DNA from: Mycolicibacterium vulneris
GTDB lineage: Bacteria > Actinomycetota > Actinomycetes > Mycobacteriales > Mycobacteriaceae
DNA: 64,000 nucleotides
Assembly: GCF_002104765.1 (NCBI RefSeq)
Contig: NZ_NCXM01000003.1
Coordinates: 1-64,000 of the forward strand
Reading direction: 5' to 3'
Shown here: positions 17,539-27,045 of the stretch, piece after piece
Numbering within the stretch: the first letter of the stretch is position 1
Layout of the letters: every line of letters starts with the position of its first letter
The notes under the pieces: model-generated
Database searches by the model: none
What the model was told of the DNA's origin: nothing
What the model saw: the letters and a program-made list of their open reading frames with translations, nothing else
Program-made: the position numbers and the translations under genes

Positions 17539-18705
17539 TCAGCGCCGTGGACGGCTACGCGGAAACCCGAGGCGGTTTTCCACGATGAGGCTGCGCAGCA
17601 CCTCGCTGGACCCGCCGTAGATCGTCGACGCGACGGCGCTGCGATAGTGCGCGTCCAGGGCGCCGTCCACAGCGCATTCCGGGTCGGTCCAGTCGATCAT
17701 GCCCGCGGCCCCCGCTATGTCGACCGCCGCGGCCGATGCGCGCACGTAGCTTTCCGGCCCGAACAACGCCGATACCGGACCTGGCTTTTCGCCCTCGGCG
17801 TCGAGGAAGGCCACCCGCAAGTCCAGCAGGTCGGCCACCTGAGCTTCCATCGCCATGCGGGCCAGGCGCTCGCGGACCAGGACATCGTTGATCAGCTGAG
17901 CGCCGTCGGGACCGCGGTGCGTGCGGGCGAATTCCAGTGCATCATCGGCGACCCACGCCGTGCGCGAACCGGGGGCGACATTCTGCTCGGCCTCGAGCGC
18001 GGCCCGCATCACCGCGAAGCCTTCGTGCGCCTCACCTACTCGGTTCGCATCGGCGACTCGCACATCGTTGTAGAACACGATATTGGTGCGCTCGTGACCC
18101 ATCGTGTGCACCGCCTGGATCTCGATACCGGGCGTGTCCAGCGGTACCAGCAGCATCGTCAGGCCACGCGGTCCCACCGATCCGCGTTGCGAGCGGGTAA
18201 GTAGAAAGCAGTAGTCGGCAAGATGGGCGAACGTCGTGAATATCTTCTGCCCGTTGACGATCCACTCATCCCCATCGAGCTGCGATCGGGTCGCGCAGGC
18301 GAACACATCCGAGCCCCCTGCGGGCTCGGTGTACCCCAGACAAATCAGAACCTCACCGGCGGCGACACCAGGCAGGACTCTGGCTTTGAGTTCCTCCGAA
18401 CCGGTGGCGCGGATGGCGTTGGCCGGCAGCATGGTCGTACCAGGGCCCGCGGTCGGCACGCCACCCTTGCGCAATGCGTTCCACAGCGCGGCCACCTCGA
18501 ACGGATCCAGCCCGGCACCACCTTCGGCGATCGGCCACCCCGCGGCAATCCAACCACGCTCCCCCAGCTTGCGGGTCAGCGCGCGATCAACGCCGTCGCC
18601 GGTGCGGCGCTCGTGCTCGATCACCTCGCGGGTGACATGCTCGGCGACGAATGCCTCTGCCTCGCGGCGGATTCGGGTCCAGTTCTCAGGTTCGCTGAAG
18701 TCCAT
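17539..18705 (-). CDS. Acyl-CoA dehydrogenase, subunit of a second pair
   Basis: A 388-aa FadE-type protein retaining the loop LICLGYTEPAGGSDVFACAT and the strand motif GQKIFTTFAHLADYC. Its C-terminus STIYGGSSEVLRSLIVENRL has Gly where MCAD has its Glu. It follows the acyl-CoA dehydrogenase at 18710 by 4 bp. The two probably form an alpha2beta2 enzyme that accepts a bulky CoA thioester. Cytoplasmic, FAD-dependent. Confidence 0.9.
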   Translation of the reverse strand: MDFSEPENWTRIRREAEAFVAEHVTREVIEHERRTGDGVDRALTRKLGERGWIAAGWPIAEGGAGLDPFEVAALWNALRKGGVPTAGPGTTMLPANAIRATGSEELKARVLPGVAAGEVLICLGYTEPAGGSDVFACATRSQLDGDEWIVNGQKIFTTFAHLADYCFLLTRSQRGSVGPRGLTMLLVPLDTPGIEIQAVHTMGHERTNIVFYNDVRVADANRVGEAHEGFAVMRAALEAEQNVAPGSRTAWVADDALEFARTHRGPDGAQLINDVLVRERLARMAMEAQVADLLDLRVAFLDAEGEKPGPVSALFGPESYVRASAAAVDIAGAAGMIDWTDPECAVDGALDAHYRSAVASTIYGGSSEVLRSLIVENRLGFPRSRPRR

Positions 18706-18709
18706 CGAG

Positions 18710-19735
18710 TCACCAACCTCCGGTCGTCACGGGGCCGAACCGCCGGTCGGCGACAGTGAGGAGCTCGCGCCGCGGATCGGCGAACGCGGCCGCCCACGCT
18801 TTGGCCCTGCGGTAATACAGCTGAATGTCGTACTCCTCCATAAACCCGTATCCGCCGTGCACGTGCAGGCTGTGCGTCGTCGCGTGATAAGCCGTCTCGG
18901 CCGCGAACACGAACGCCATCGCCGCCAGCGCGCCGGCGTCTTCCTTCGCGGAATCCATTGCCCAACAGGCCTTACGGACCAGCAACTGGGCACCATCCAG
19001 GCCGGCAACCGCGTCGGCGAACGGATGCGCGACCGCCTGGTACATTCCGATCGGCTGGCCGAATGCCTCGCGCACGATCGCGTACCGGGAGCCGATCCCG
19101 ACGGCCTCGGAGGCCAACCCGACCAGCGCGGATGCGCGTAGCACGCGTACTTCATCGATCGCGGTGTCGAAGATCGCGCGCGCCTCGCTGCCCTGGGCGA
19201 GGATCGTGGTTGCACCCGGGTCGTCCCAGCGGGACAGCGATAGTCCGCCGAGGTTGCGATGTCCAGTTTTGGACAAGCCTTCCGGGCGACTTATGTAGAC
19301 CAGGGAGTCTCCGTCGTGCGCCAGCACGGCGTCCGCGATTGCGCCGTCGACCAAACACTGCTGCGTCACCGGGCCGGGCTGCGTGGCCAGTGACACGATG
19401 ACAGATCCGCTGAGGACCGGCCCCAGCAATTCCTTCTCACGCAGCCGACCCAACGCCCGGGCCGCGGCGGCGGTCTCGGCGACCGGGATCGGGGCGAGGC
19501 GTCGACCGGCTTCCTCGGCAACCAGGGCCAATTCGAGGAGTCCGCCGCCCCCGCCCCCACAGTCCGAGGGGACCCCAATACCCAATGCGCCGATCTCGGC
19601 GTAGTGCCGCCAGAGCAGTCCGTCGAAGCCAGTGGCCTCCGCCCGCCGCACCCGCTCTGGGGTGGCCTGTTTTACGAACAAGGCCGCGACCGCGTCGCGG
19701 ACCGCGCGCTGCTCCCGCGTGAGCGACAGATCCAC
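18710..19735 (-). CDS. Acyl-CoA dehydrogenase, partner of 17539
   Basis: A 341-aa acyl-CoA dehydrogenase homologue from the GTG at 19735, which is preceded by GGGAGGAGG; an ORF start at 19801 adds a Cys-rich, unlikely extension. It lacks the usual flavin loop (IVSLATQPGPV in its place) but keeps LHVHGGYGFMEEYDIQLYYR. This complementarity with the gene at 17539 mirrors the 11736/12885 pair. It is first gene of the two-gene unit. Its upstream region holds the divergent promoter for 19957. Confidence 0.88.
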   Translation of the reverse strand: MDLSLTREQRAVRDAVAALFVKQATPERVRRAEATGFDGLLWRHYAEIGALGIGVPSDCGGGGGGLLELALVAEEAGRRLAPIPVAETAAAARALGRLREKELLGPVLSGSVIVSLATQPGPVTQQCLVDGAIADAVLAHDGDSLVYISRPEGLSKTGHRNLGGLSLSRWDDPGATTILAQGSEARAIFDTAIDEVRVLRASALVGLASEAVGIGSRYAIVREAFGQPIGMYQAVAHPFADAVAGLDGAQLLVRKACWAMDSAKEDAGALAAMAFVFAAETAYHATTHSLHVHGGYGFMEEYDIQLYYRRAKAWAAAFADPRRELLTVADRRFGPVTTGGW

Positions 19736-19956
19736 CGATACCTCCTCCCAATCGCAAAGCCCTCGACAACGGCAACACGCGAGCGCCGCCACAGAAGGCA
19801 CGTTACCCGTAAAACAGATGGGTGCACGACGAAAAAGTAAACGTATATCCTCTTTTTACGCACTCGATGCTAGAGTCAGTCGCACATCTGATTGTCGCTA
19901 TGTTAAGTAGTGGCCGTTCTACACCGCAGGTAGGGCTAGGCACGAGGAGGATTTCA

Positions 19957-21141
19957 ATGACGTCGCGATTGGGCTATCCGGTCTTCGATGGTGATAACCA
20001 CATGTACGAGACACGCGATGCACTCACCAAGTTCCTGCCGCCCGAGTACCACGGCGCGATCCGGTACGTCGAAGTAGACGGGCGCACCAAGATCGCCACC
20101 CTGGGGCAGATCAGCGACTACATTCCCAACCCGACTTTCGACAAGGTCGCCGCCCCTGGAGCCCAGGAGGACTACTTCCACAACGGCAACCCTGAAGGAA
20201 AGTCGCACCGCGAGATTCTGGGGCAAGCGATCGAGTCGACCCCGGCGTTCCGTGAGCCGGGGCCCCGTTTGGCATTGCTGGACGAACAGGGCATCGACAA
20301 ATCGATGATGTACCCGACACTGGCGAGCCTGGTGGAGGAACGTTTCCGAGAGCACCCCGAGGCGACTCACACGATCATTCACGCTCTGAACCAGTGGCTG
20401 CACGAGACCTGGCAGTTCGACTACAAGGGCCGCATTTTCACCACGCCGATCATCACCTTGCCCATCGTGGACAAGGCCATCGAAGAACTGAACTGGGTGG
20501 TCGAGCGCGGTGCGCGCGCCATCCTCATCCGGCCGGCGCCGGTACCCGGGCTACACGGCCCGCGGTCATTCGCCCTCCCCGAGTTCGATCCGTTCTGGAA
20601 GCGGGTCGTCGAGACCGGCGTGCTGGTCATCATGCATGCGTCGGACAGCGGCTATTCCCGTTACGCCAACGACTGGGAGGGCTCGGGTGAGTTCCGGCCG
20701 TTCCAGCCGTCACCGTTCCGCTCCTACTACAGCCTGGCCCGAAACCCGGCCGAGGACGCGGTGGCGGCGCTGGCCTGCCACGGGCTGCTGACGCGGTTTC
20801 CCGAACTTCGGATTGGCATGGTGGAGAACGGGACCACCTGGTTGCCGCGACTGCTGGAGAACCTCAGGGACACCCGCAAGAAGATGCCTCAGCTCTACAG
20901 CGAGGATCCGGTCGAGGCCATCCAACGCTGCATTTACTTCAATCCCTTCTGGGAGGAGAACGTCGCCGAGCTCGCGAAGTTGGTGCCGATCGATCACCTG
21001 TTCTTCGGCTCGGACTACCCGCATCCCGAGGGCTTGGCCGACCCGCTGAGCTACCCCGAACGTCACCCGGAGCTGAGCGACGCCGAGATCGCCATGGTGA
21101 TGGGCGGCACCCTGTCGAACATGATGCGGATAGACGCCTGA
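19957..21141 (+). CDS. Amidohydrolase family 2 protein
   Basis: A 394-aa TIM-barrel protein. Metal-site elements are PVFDGDNHMYE near the N-terminus, VIMHASDSG in the middle and FFGSDYPHPEG near the C-terminus. The ATG at 19957 has an excellent site (GAGGAGG, 6 bp spacing); an in-frame start at 19822 does not. It is longer than, and distinct from, the amidohydrolase at 8362. It heads an operon with a P450 (1 bp gap) and an acyl-CoA synthetase. It could hydrolyse or decarboxylate a ring intermediate before CoA activation; this is inference. Confidence 0.88.
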   Translation: MTSRLGYPVFDGDNHMYETRDALTKFLPPEYHGAIRYVEVDGRTKIATLGQISDYIPNPTFDKVAAPGAQEDYFHNGNPEGKSHREILGQAIESTPAFREPGPRLALLDEQGIDKSMMYPTLASLVEERFREHPEATHTIIHALNQWLHETWQFDYKGRIFTTPIITLPIVDKAIEELNWVVERGARAILIRPAPVPGLHGPRSFALPEFDPFWKRVVETGVLVIMHASDSGYSRYANDWEGSGEFRPFQPSPFRSYYSLARNPAEDAVAALACHGLLTRFPELRIGMVENGTTWLPRLLENLRDTRKKMPQLYSEDPVEAIQRCIYFNPFWEENVAELAKLVPIDHLFFGSDYPHPEGLADPLSYPERHPELSDAEIAMVMGGTLSNMMRIDA

Positions 21142-21142
21142 G

Positions 21143-22387
21143 ATGTCGACTGACCACGATGCAGGATCGGTCACCAAACAGCGCGAGGATGGCTCCCCGA
21201 TGGAGTTCGACCCTTACTCCGACAGTTTTTTCGACGATCCGTACGACACCTATCGCTGGATGCGCGACGAGGCGCCGGTGTACTACAGCGAGCGGTGGGA
21301 TTTCTATGCCCTGACCCGGAATGAGGATGTCGTTGCCGCCCACCGCGACTGGGAGACATTCAGCAGCGCCTACGGCGTCACCCTGGACGCACTGTCGATG
21401 CGCCACAGGTTCGACGAACTCAAGATGTTGATCCTCATGGATCCCCCCGAACACGAACTGCTCCGCAAGCTGGTCCGCCAGGTCTTCACCAAGGCGGCGA
21501 TCGCCAACCTGGAGCCGCTAGTGACCGACGTCGTCACCTCCTACGCCGACGCCCTCAGTGGCAGAGACGATTTCGACATCGTGGCCGACTTCGCGGCGCT
21601 GTTCCCGGTTGAAATCATCTCCTCAATGCTCGGCGTCCCCCCGGGAGAGCGCCAGCAGATCCGGCATTGGACCGACGGGTTCCTGCACCGTGAGCCGAAC
21701 AACCCCTTCGCTACCGAAAGCGGCGTCGCCGACTCGATGGCGATGAACGCTTACTTCCTGGCCCTGTCCAAGGAGAAGCGCCGCCAGCCCGACGACCTGA
21801 TCATTAGCAGGCTGGTTGACGCGACCTACGAGGACGAGACCGGGGTGACGCACCGGCTCACCGACGAGGACATCGCCACGTTCGCGGTGCTGATCGCGGC
21901 GGCGGGCAGCGAAACAGTCACCAAGTTAATTGGCAACGGCACCATGGCTTTTCACCACAATCCCGATCAGTGGGAGTTGGTGCTCGCCGATCCCGGCCTA
22001 GTCCCCGGCGCGATCGAGGAGATGCTGCGACTCAACCCGCCCTCGCAGTATCAGGGCCGGTTCGCCACCCGTGATGTGGTACTCGACGGCGGCACCATCC
22101 CCGCCGGATCTCCGACGCTGCTTGTTACCGGGGCTGCGACCCGCGACCCGCGGGCCTACGACCAGCCCGACGCGTTCGACATCAGGCGGGGCGGCTCCAC
22201 CACCCTGGCTTTCGGATATGGCGCGCACAGCTGTCTGGGCTCTTGGTTGGCGCGGCTCGAGACTCGGGTGGCCTTGCACGCGATCCGCGAGCGCTGGCCG
22301 CGGTTCACCGTGGATACCGAAGGGTTGCGGCGGGTGACAATGTCCAACGTAGCCGGCTACTCGCATATCCCGGTGCACGTCGCCTGA
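21143..22387 (+). CDS. Cytochrome P450
   Basis: A 414-aa P450 with I-helix AAAGSETVTKL, ExxR in EEMLRLNPP and heme loop FGYGAHSCLGSWLARLETR. It starts right after the amidohydrolase stop and overlaps the next gene by TGATG, so the three are one operon. The substrate is probably the same compound as that of its neighbours. Cytoplasmic; the likely electron donor is the small ferredoxin at 9623 or one elsewhere. Confidence 0.93.
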   Translation: MSTDHDAGSVTKQREDGSPMEFDPYSDSFFDDPYDTYRWMRDEAPVYYSERWDFYALTRNEDVVAAHRDWETFSSAYGVTLDALSMRHRFDELKMLILMDPPEHELLRKLVRQVFTKAAIANLEPLVTDVVTSYADALSGRDDFDIVADFAALFPVEIISSMLGVPPGERQQIRHWTDGFLHREPNNPFATESGVADSMAMNAYFLALSKEKRRQPDDLIISRLVDATYEDETGVTHRLTDEDIATFAVLIAAAGSETVTKLIGNGTMAFHHNPDQWELVLADPGLVPGAIEEMLRLNPPSQYQGRFATRDVVLDGGTIPAGSPTLLVTGAATRDPRAYDQPDAFDIRRGGSTTLAFGYGAHSCLGSWLARLETRVALHAIRERWPRFTVDTEGLRRVTMSNVAGYSHIPVHVA

Positions 22388-24012
22388 TGGCCGCGGCGCA
22401 GACCGCCTCGGATGTATTCCTTGGGCTGCCGGGCAGTGTCCCCGAGTTGCTGTCACGGCGGCGCGCCGAGCCTGATGGCGAGTTCCTGGTCACCGACTCC
22501 GAGCGGCTCACTTTCGCTGAGGCCGACGCGCAGTCCAGGGCACTCGCCGATGCGCTGTTGGCATCGGGCGTGGGCAAGGGAACCCGCGTCGGCATCCTGT
22601 TCCCCAACTGCGCCCAGTGGCTCATCGCCTGGTTGGCCGCGGCACGCATCGGCGCGCTCACCGTCCCGTTGTCGACCTTTGCCCCGGGCGCCGAACTCGC
22701 TCGGCTGTTGCGCCACACCGACACCCAGGTGCTATTGATGGGCCGGTCGATCGCCGGCCACGATCTCGTTGCCCGAGTAGCCGATGCGTTACCGGGCTTG
22801 GCCGACGGTGAAGGGGCGATCGCGCTCGAGGCTGTCCCCTATCTGCGGCGGGTGCACGTGTGGCCCGACTGTGACCGAGCCTGGGCAACCCCGTGGCCTG
22901 GTAACGCGGCTCCGGTCGCGCCCTTGACCGGCTCCGTCGAGCAAGAGGTTGGGCCTGCCGATGAGCTCGTGCTGGTGACGACGTCTGGGACCACGGCGCT
23001 ACCGAAGTCCGTCGCACACACCCACGGCAGCCTGGTGCGCCACGCGGCCATCCTGGCCCGCCACCGCGGGGTCACCGCCGCCGACCGTATCTACTCCCCA
23101 ATGCCGTTCTTCTGGGTGGGCGGACTGACCATGGTGGTGTTGCAGGCGCTGTCCACCGGAGCCGCGATCCTGGCTCAAGACGTGTTCGACGCAGGCGCCA
23201 CGCTTGCCCTGCTGGAACGGGAGCGAGCCACCTTCATCTCCTGCTGGGCACAAGCCAGCCAGGCCATGGCCGACCACCCCGATTTCGCCAAGCGCGACCT
23301 GTCCACCGTCCGGGGCGGCACCATGCTGCAGGCGCTCCCGCCCGACCGTCGACCCAGCGAACCCGAGCTGACCCCAAACCTGCTCGGCATGACCGAGACC
23401 GGCGGCCCGCACACCATGGTCGAGGTGCCCGACACCCCGCTTCCCCCGGAACGGCGCGGTTCCTTCGGAATCCCGTTGCCCGGGGTTGTGCAGCACCGGA
23501 TCGTTGATACCGCGGGTCTTCCAGTGCCGCAGGGTCAGGAGGGCCAGATCCAGGTGCGCGGCCAGATCCTGATGAACGCGATCTACAAACAGGAACGCCA
23601 CGAGGTGTTCACCGCCGACGGCTGGTATGACACCGGGGACCGCGGCTGGTTCGACGACGCCGGGCATCTGCACTTCACCGGTCGCGCCAGCGCCCTGATC
23701 AAAACGGCCGGATCCAATGTCTCACCGGCAGAGGTCGAATCGGTTCTGGACGCCATGCCCGGCGTGCTGCACAGCTTCGTGGTCGCCCTGCCTCACCCCG
23801 TCCGTGGCGAAGTCGTCGGAGCCGCCGTCGTGCCGGCGCACGGCGCCCAGCTGTCCATCGATGCCGTCACAGCGCACGCCCGCGCCAACCTCTCCGGGTT
23901 CAAGGTGCCGACCGTGATCGCGGTCCTTGCCGAGAGCGAGTTACCGATGCTGCCCACCGGCAAGCTCGACCGCCAGGGCCTTGTCGGGCTGTTGGGCGGT
24001 GGGTCAGTTTGA
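22387..24012 (+). CDS. Acyl-CoA synthetase (FadD family)
   Basis: A 541-aa adenylate-forming enzyme. The nucleotide loop is LVTTSGTTALPKS, the A5 motif is NLLGMTETGG, YDTGDRGWF and a hinge (TGRASALIK) follow, and the A10 lysine is in LPTGKLDR. All core motifs are intact. The ATG at 22387 overlaps the P450 stop; a longer frame from 22243 lies inside the P450 gene. It should activate a carboxylic acid to its CoA ester, consistent with entry of the P450 product into beta-oxidation. Confidence 0.92.
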   Translation: MAAAQTASDVFLGLPGSVPELLSRRRAEPDGEFLVTDSERLTFAEADAQSRALADALLASGVGKGTRVGILFPNCAQWLIAWLAAARIGALTVPLSTFAPGAELARLLRHTDTQVLLMGRSIAGHDLVARVADALPGLADGEGAIALEAVPYLRRVHVWPDCDRAWATPWPGNAAPVAPLTGSVEQEVGPADELVLVTTSGTTALPKSVAHTHGSLVRHAAILARHRGVTAADRIYSPMPFFWVGGLTMVVLQALSTGAAILAQDVFDAGATLALLERERATFISCWAQASQAMADHPDFAKRDLSTVRGGTMLQALPPDRRPSEPELTPNLLGMTETGGPHTMVEVPDTPLPPERRGSFGIPLPGVVQHRIVDTAGLPVPQGQEGQIQVRGQILMNAIYKQERHEVFTADGWYDTGDRGWFDDAGHLHFTGRASALIKTAGSNVSPAEVESVLDAMPGVLHSFVVALPHPVRGEVVGAAVVPAHGAQLSIDAVTAHARANLSGFKVPTVIAVLAESELPMLPTGKLDRQGLVGLLGGGSV

Positions 24013-24107
24013 TAGTCGGTTTCGCGGGCGACCACCCCTGGCAGCCCCGGCGGATTCTGCCAACCGGCCAGCAAGCGACCAGCGGGCGGTTACCCATCTA
24101 TAGCTGG

Positions 24108-24452
24108 ATGCGTGTGGGCATGCGTTCCATCTATGCCGCTGCGGCGGTCGGCATAGCCATCGCCGTCCTGCTCACCGCCCTGGTTGTGCTGATAGGGGCG
24201 TCGTCTGCGCACGCTGACACTGGCATTAATGGTTACGTTCAATGCCTAGGAGGCGACGCGAAGCCCCCACCGCCGGGGGTAAGTGTAGAAGATTGGTTTC
24301 CCAGCATTCATGTGATCGCAACGGATCTCAATTCGGGCGTTCCCCCGGACGAAATAGCTCTGAGGTTGGTGGATATGGGAGTCAAGCCGAACGATGCCGC
24401 TAGGCGGGTTCAGTGTTTTGTAGCCAACCAACCGCAAGGAGAAGGGCATTGA
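24108..24452 (+). CDS. Secreted small protein, DUF732-like
   Basis: A 114-aa protein with an N-terminal signal segment (residues about 6-33, hydrophobic, ending SSAHA-DT, a good signal-peptidase site). The mature part begins with a cysteine-containing GYVQCLGG and later has a second Cys near VQCFV, so one disulfide is likely. Length, signal and two-Cys layout resemble DUF732 proteins of mycobacteria. Met24120 is an alternative start. Function unknown. It stands alone, followed by 248 bp in which I see no gene. Confidence 0.65.
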   Translation: MRVGMRSIYAAAAVGIAIAVLLTALVVLIGASSAHADTGINGYVQCLGGDAKPPPPGVSVEDWFPSIHVIATDLNSGVPPDEIALRLVDMGVKPNDAARRVQCFVANQPQGEGH

Positions 24453-24700
24453 CGCCGTCAAGAGTGCCGCTATCGACGCCGAGTTCGTCGACCTGACAGA
24501 AGCCCGTTCGACACGCCCCAGCCGGCGTCGATCGACCAAGCCCGCCAGCCTGCCAACGACACCTGGCGGTGGCGGGCACTCGCTACCGGATAATGCGTTG
24601 TGGCTCTTAGGTCCAGCGCTTCTGTGACTTCCCTGAAGCAACCCGCCCGGGCGCCACTCCGATTTCTGGTCCAGTTGACGCCAGGCTCGGCACGTCGAGT

Positions 24701-25213
24701 TTAAAGCTTGCGGTTTTCGGACTTGATCATCCAGGCGAGCTTCTCCAGTGAGTCGACGATCTCGTGAAGCAGATCGCTCGTGCTGGGGTCGTCGGCGTCG
24801 ACTGCGTCGTGCACGTTACGGATGGTGTCGACGGTAGCGTACGTCCGTGCGGTCACCAGATCGACGACCTCGCCGGTGGCGACCTCGTTGGCCGGGAACT
24901 GCGGCAGGCTCGTCGTCGCCGCGACCGTGTCGGACCGTCCGTCTGGAACGGCGTCGAGGGCCCGCATCCGCTCGGCGATGGTGTCGCTGGCCTCACGAGC
25001 GGCGTCAACGAGCTCGTCGAGCTGCAGGTGCAGGTCGCGGAAGTTTGAGCCAATGACGTTCCAATGCGCTTGCTTACCTTGGAGGTTCAGCTCAATGAGG
25101 TCAACGAGCACGCGTTGCAGATTGACGGCCAGCGTTGGGGACGCCGTGAAGTTCCGGATGTCGTCGTCGAAACGACGGTTGCCACGCCTTTCGGCCACGG
25201 GGGCTGCGGTCAT
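24701..25213 (-). CDS. dps: Dps family ferritin-like protein
   Basis: A 170-aa Dps/starvation protein. It has the signature KQAHWNVIG with ferroxidase His, followed by LQLDELVDAAREASDTIAERM supplying the acidic ligands across the dimer interface. The N-terminal tail is basic (RRGNRRF), as in DNA-binding Dps. It would form a dodecamer that oxidises and stores iron and protects DNA. A strong hairpin, 25242-25273, lies just upstream and probably carries its control. The C-terminal tail is slightly longer than in E. coli Dps. Confidence 0.93.
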   Translation of the reverse strand: MTAAPVAERRGNRRFDDDIRNFTASPTLAVNLQRVLVDLIELNLQGKQAHWNVIGSNFRDLHLQLDELVDAAREASDTIAERMRALDAVPDGRSDTVAATTSLPQFPANEVATGEVVDLVTARTYATVDTIRNVHDAVDADDPSTSDLLHEIVDSLEKLAWMIKSENRKL

Positions 25214-25241
25214 AGTTGACCCTCCTTCTAGGTTACTTTGC

Positions 25242-25273
25242 TTGCGCTAGCAAGTTTATGCTTGCTAGCGCAA
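25242..25273. promoter_or_regulatory. Perfect 13-6-13 inverted repeat upstream of dps
   Basis: TTGCGCTAGCAAG (25242-25254) and CTTGCTAGCGCAA (25261-25273) are exact reverse complements around TTTATG. Each arm is itself a TTGC-N4-GCAA half-palindrome, so this could be two adjacent operator sites, for example for the MarR at 25393, or a cruciform. It lies 29-60 bp before the dps start. Confidence 0.6.
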
Positions 25274-25302
25274 ACAAACAAGGTCGATGACGGAGGCGAT
25301 CG

Positions 25303-25431
25303 GTGGCATCGCTCACAGACGACGAAGCGGGCGCGGCGTGGAAGCAGGCCGGACGCAGCGGCCCGGCCAGCAGTCTCGACTCCGACGATCATTCAGGTCG
25401 AGATGTATCGCCCCACCGGGGTGTCTGGTGA
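25303..25431 (+). CDS. Possible 42-aa peptide
   Basis: A GTG-started frame (MASLTDDEAGAAWKQAGRSG and on) preceded by GGAGG at 7-8 bp. It overlaps the 3' end of the convergent MarR gene. It might be the beheaded start of a lost gene. No homology can be claimed. Confidence 0.2.
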   Translation: MASLTDDEAGAAWKQAGRSGPASSLDSDDHSGRDVSPHRGVW

Positions 25432-25956
25432 TGGTTGACCGGGAACTCCGTGAGGGTCTCCGCTAGCGGCGGCCGCGATGCGTTCGAAGGCATCGCCGAT
25501 GGCTTTGAGGTCCACTCCGTCGAGGTGGTCGAATAGGTGGCGGCGCAGGCTGACAACGTGGGTGGGGACGGCTTGCTCCAATCGGCTTAGTCCGGCCTCG
25601 GTAAGTACTGCGTTACAAGCGCGCGCATCCCGGGATGACTGCTCACGGCGAACCAACCCCTCGGCCTCCATCCGCCCGACGGTACGGCTGATCGCGCTCA
25701 ACGACTGCTGGCATTGCCGAGCCAGTTCGCTGAGCCCTAACGTACGGTCGGAAGCCTCGGACAAAAACATCAACGCGACGAATTCGGCGTGCGACATGCG
25801 ATGCTCGCGCTGCAGGTCAGCATCGAGTTGCTTCATCATGGTCACAAAACCGGGGTGCAGCGCGCGAATCACCTTGATTTCACCCACGCTAAGCGCGGTC
25901 ACCTTGTCGGCCTTCGTACTTCGTGCTCGCTTCCCGCCCGTCTTAACAGCTGCCAT
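25393..25956 (-). CDS. MarR-family transcriptional regulator
   Basis: A 187-aa winged-helix regulator. The HTH and wing (about residues 70-122) read LGLSELARQCQQSLSAISRT, then MEAEGLVRREQSSRDARACN, the conserved MarR Asp-Arg wing. The start at 25956 (MAAVKTGGKR) is preferred: the frame extends to 26184, but the extension lies across a strong palindrome and is poorly protein-like. It probably controls itself through the palindrome at 25978 and perhaps dps. The ligand is unknown; redox or phenolic signals are common in the family. Confidence 0.88.
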   Translation of the reverse strand: MAAVKTGGKRARSTKADKVTALSVGEIKVIRALHPGFVTMMKQLDADLQREHRMSHAEFVALMFLSEASDRTLGLSELARQCQQSLSAISRTVGRMEAEGLVRREQSSRDARACNAVLTEAGLSRLEQAVPTHVVSLRRHLFDHLDGVDLKAIGDAFERIAAAASGDPHGVPGQPSPDTPVGRYIST

Positions 25957-25977
25957 GAGTCCAACATACGTATTATC

Positions 25978-25991
25978 TGTTCGCGCGAACA
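25978..25991. promoter_or_regulatory. 14-bp palindrome, candidate MarR operator
   Basis: TGTTCGCGCGAACA is a perfect palindrome 22 bp upstream of the marR start, where an autoregulatory MarR dimer would bind. Confidence 0.55.
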
Positions 25992-26205
25992 AGTAAAGCG
26001 TATTTGCTTCGACCAGGCCCGGCTGGTTACGGTCGGCGTGCCGACTCCGGGCCCGCCTAGACGACGCACGCGTCAGCCGGCGGCCGATCCTGGCAGCAGG
26101 ATGGCGACCAATCCGTCGGCATGAGCCCGAATCCACTTGGGGCTGTGGGATCCTGCCCGGTGAGAAGGCGAACTTCGGGCGCACTGACGTACGACTGACA
26201 TCGGC

Positions 26206-27045
26206 TCACTTGCTGCGGCCCGCGGCCTTCATCCGTTCCAGGTCGGCCATCACGACGGTCTGCCCGTTAGTCGCGGCCAGCGCCCGGGTGTGGCCGAGAT
26301 GATGCATGTCAAAACATGAGGCGATCGCCGTCGAGAAGCCCATGGTGTCCATAGTCTGATTGACCGCCCGCTTGGCCAGTCGCAGGGCCCACGGATCGGT
26401 CTGAGCGACGCGATGAGCGAGATCCATTGTGGCGGAACGCAAGTCCTCCAGCGGTACGACGTGGTTGACCATCCCGCAGCGCAGCGCCTCTTCGGCCGTC
26501 ACCGAACCGGCGGTGAACAGCATTTCCTTGGCTTTGCGGGGACCGAGTTCCCAAGTGTGAGCGTGGTATTCGACGCCCATGATGCCCAGCAGACCGACCG
26601 GGTCGGAGAACTGCGCGTTATCCGCGGCGACGATGAGATCGCACGGCCAGCAGAGCATCAATCCGGCCGCAATGCACTTGCCCTGCACCGCGGCGATGGA
26701 GGGCTTGGGGATGTCGCGCCAGCGCGTCGCGTACTCGAGGTAGCCGCGGGTCTCCCAGTCGTAGTAGGTGTCCGCGAGCAGCTTGCCGTCGGTGCGCTGC
26801 GGACTCAGGTTGCGCCCATCGGCGGATGGATCGGTGCCCGACATGTCGTGCCCGGCGGAGAAGTGCTTACCGGTGGTCTGGAAAACGATGACCCGAACCT
26901 CGGGTTCCCCGTCGGCACGCCGCCAAGCTTCGTCGAGATCCTTGAGGATTCCCGGGGTTTGGGCATTGGCGGCCTCGGGGCGGTCCAGGGTGATCACCGC
27001 GACCCGGTCATCGACCTCATAGCGGACGAAGTGTTGAGCTGTCAT
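26206..27045 (-). CDS. Enoyl-CoA hydratase/isomerase (crotonase)
   Basis: A 279-aa crotonase-fold protein. Oxyanion-hole strands are HFSAGHDM and GKCIAAGLML; later segments are PVGLLGIMGVEYH and CGMVNHVVPLEDL. It would hydrate or isomerise an enoyl-CoA in the cytoplasm. It is last in the minus-strand operon that starts at 33877 and overlaps the preceding thioesterase gene by 4 bp. An EchA number cannot be assigned. Confidence 0.9.
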   Translation of the reverse strand: MTAQHFVRYEVDDRVAVITLDRPEAANAQTPGILKDLDEAWRRADGEPEVRVIVFQTTGKHFSAGHDMSGTDPSADGRNLSPQRTDGKLLADTYYDWETRGYLEYATRWRDIPKPSIAAVQGKCIAAGLMLCWPCDLIVAADNAQFSDPVGLLGIMGVEYHAHTWELGPRKAKEMLFTAGSVTAEEALRCGMVNHVVPLEDLRSATMDLAHRVAQTDPWALRLAKRAVNQTMDTMGFSTAIASCFDMHHLGHTRALAATNGQTVVMADLERMKAAGRSK

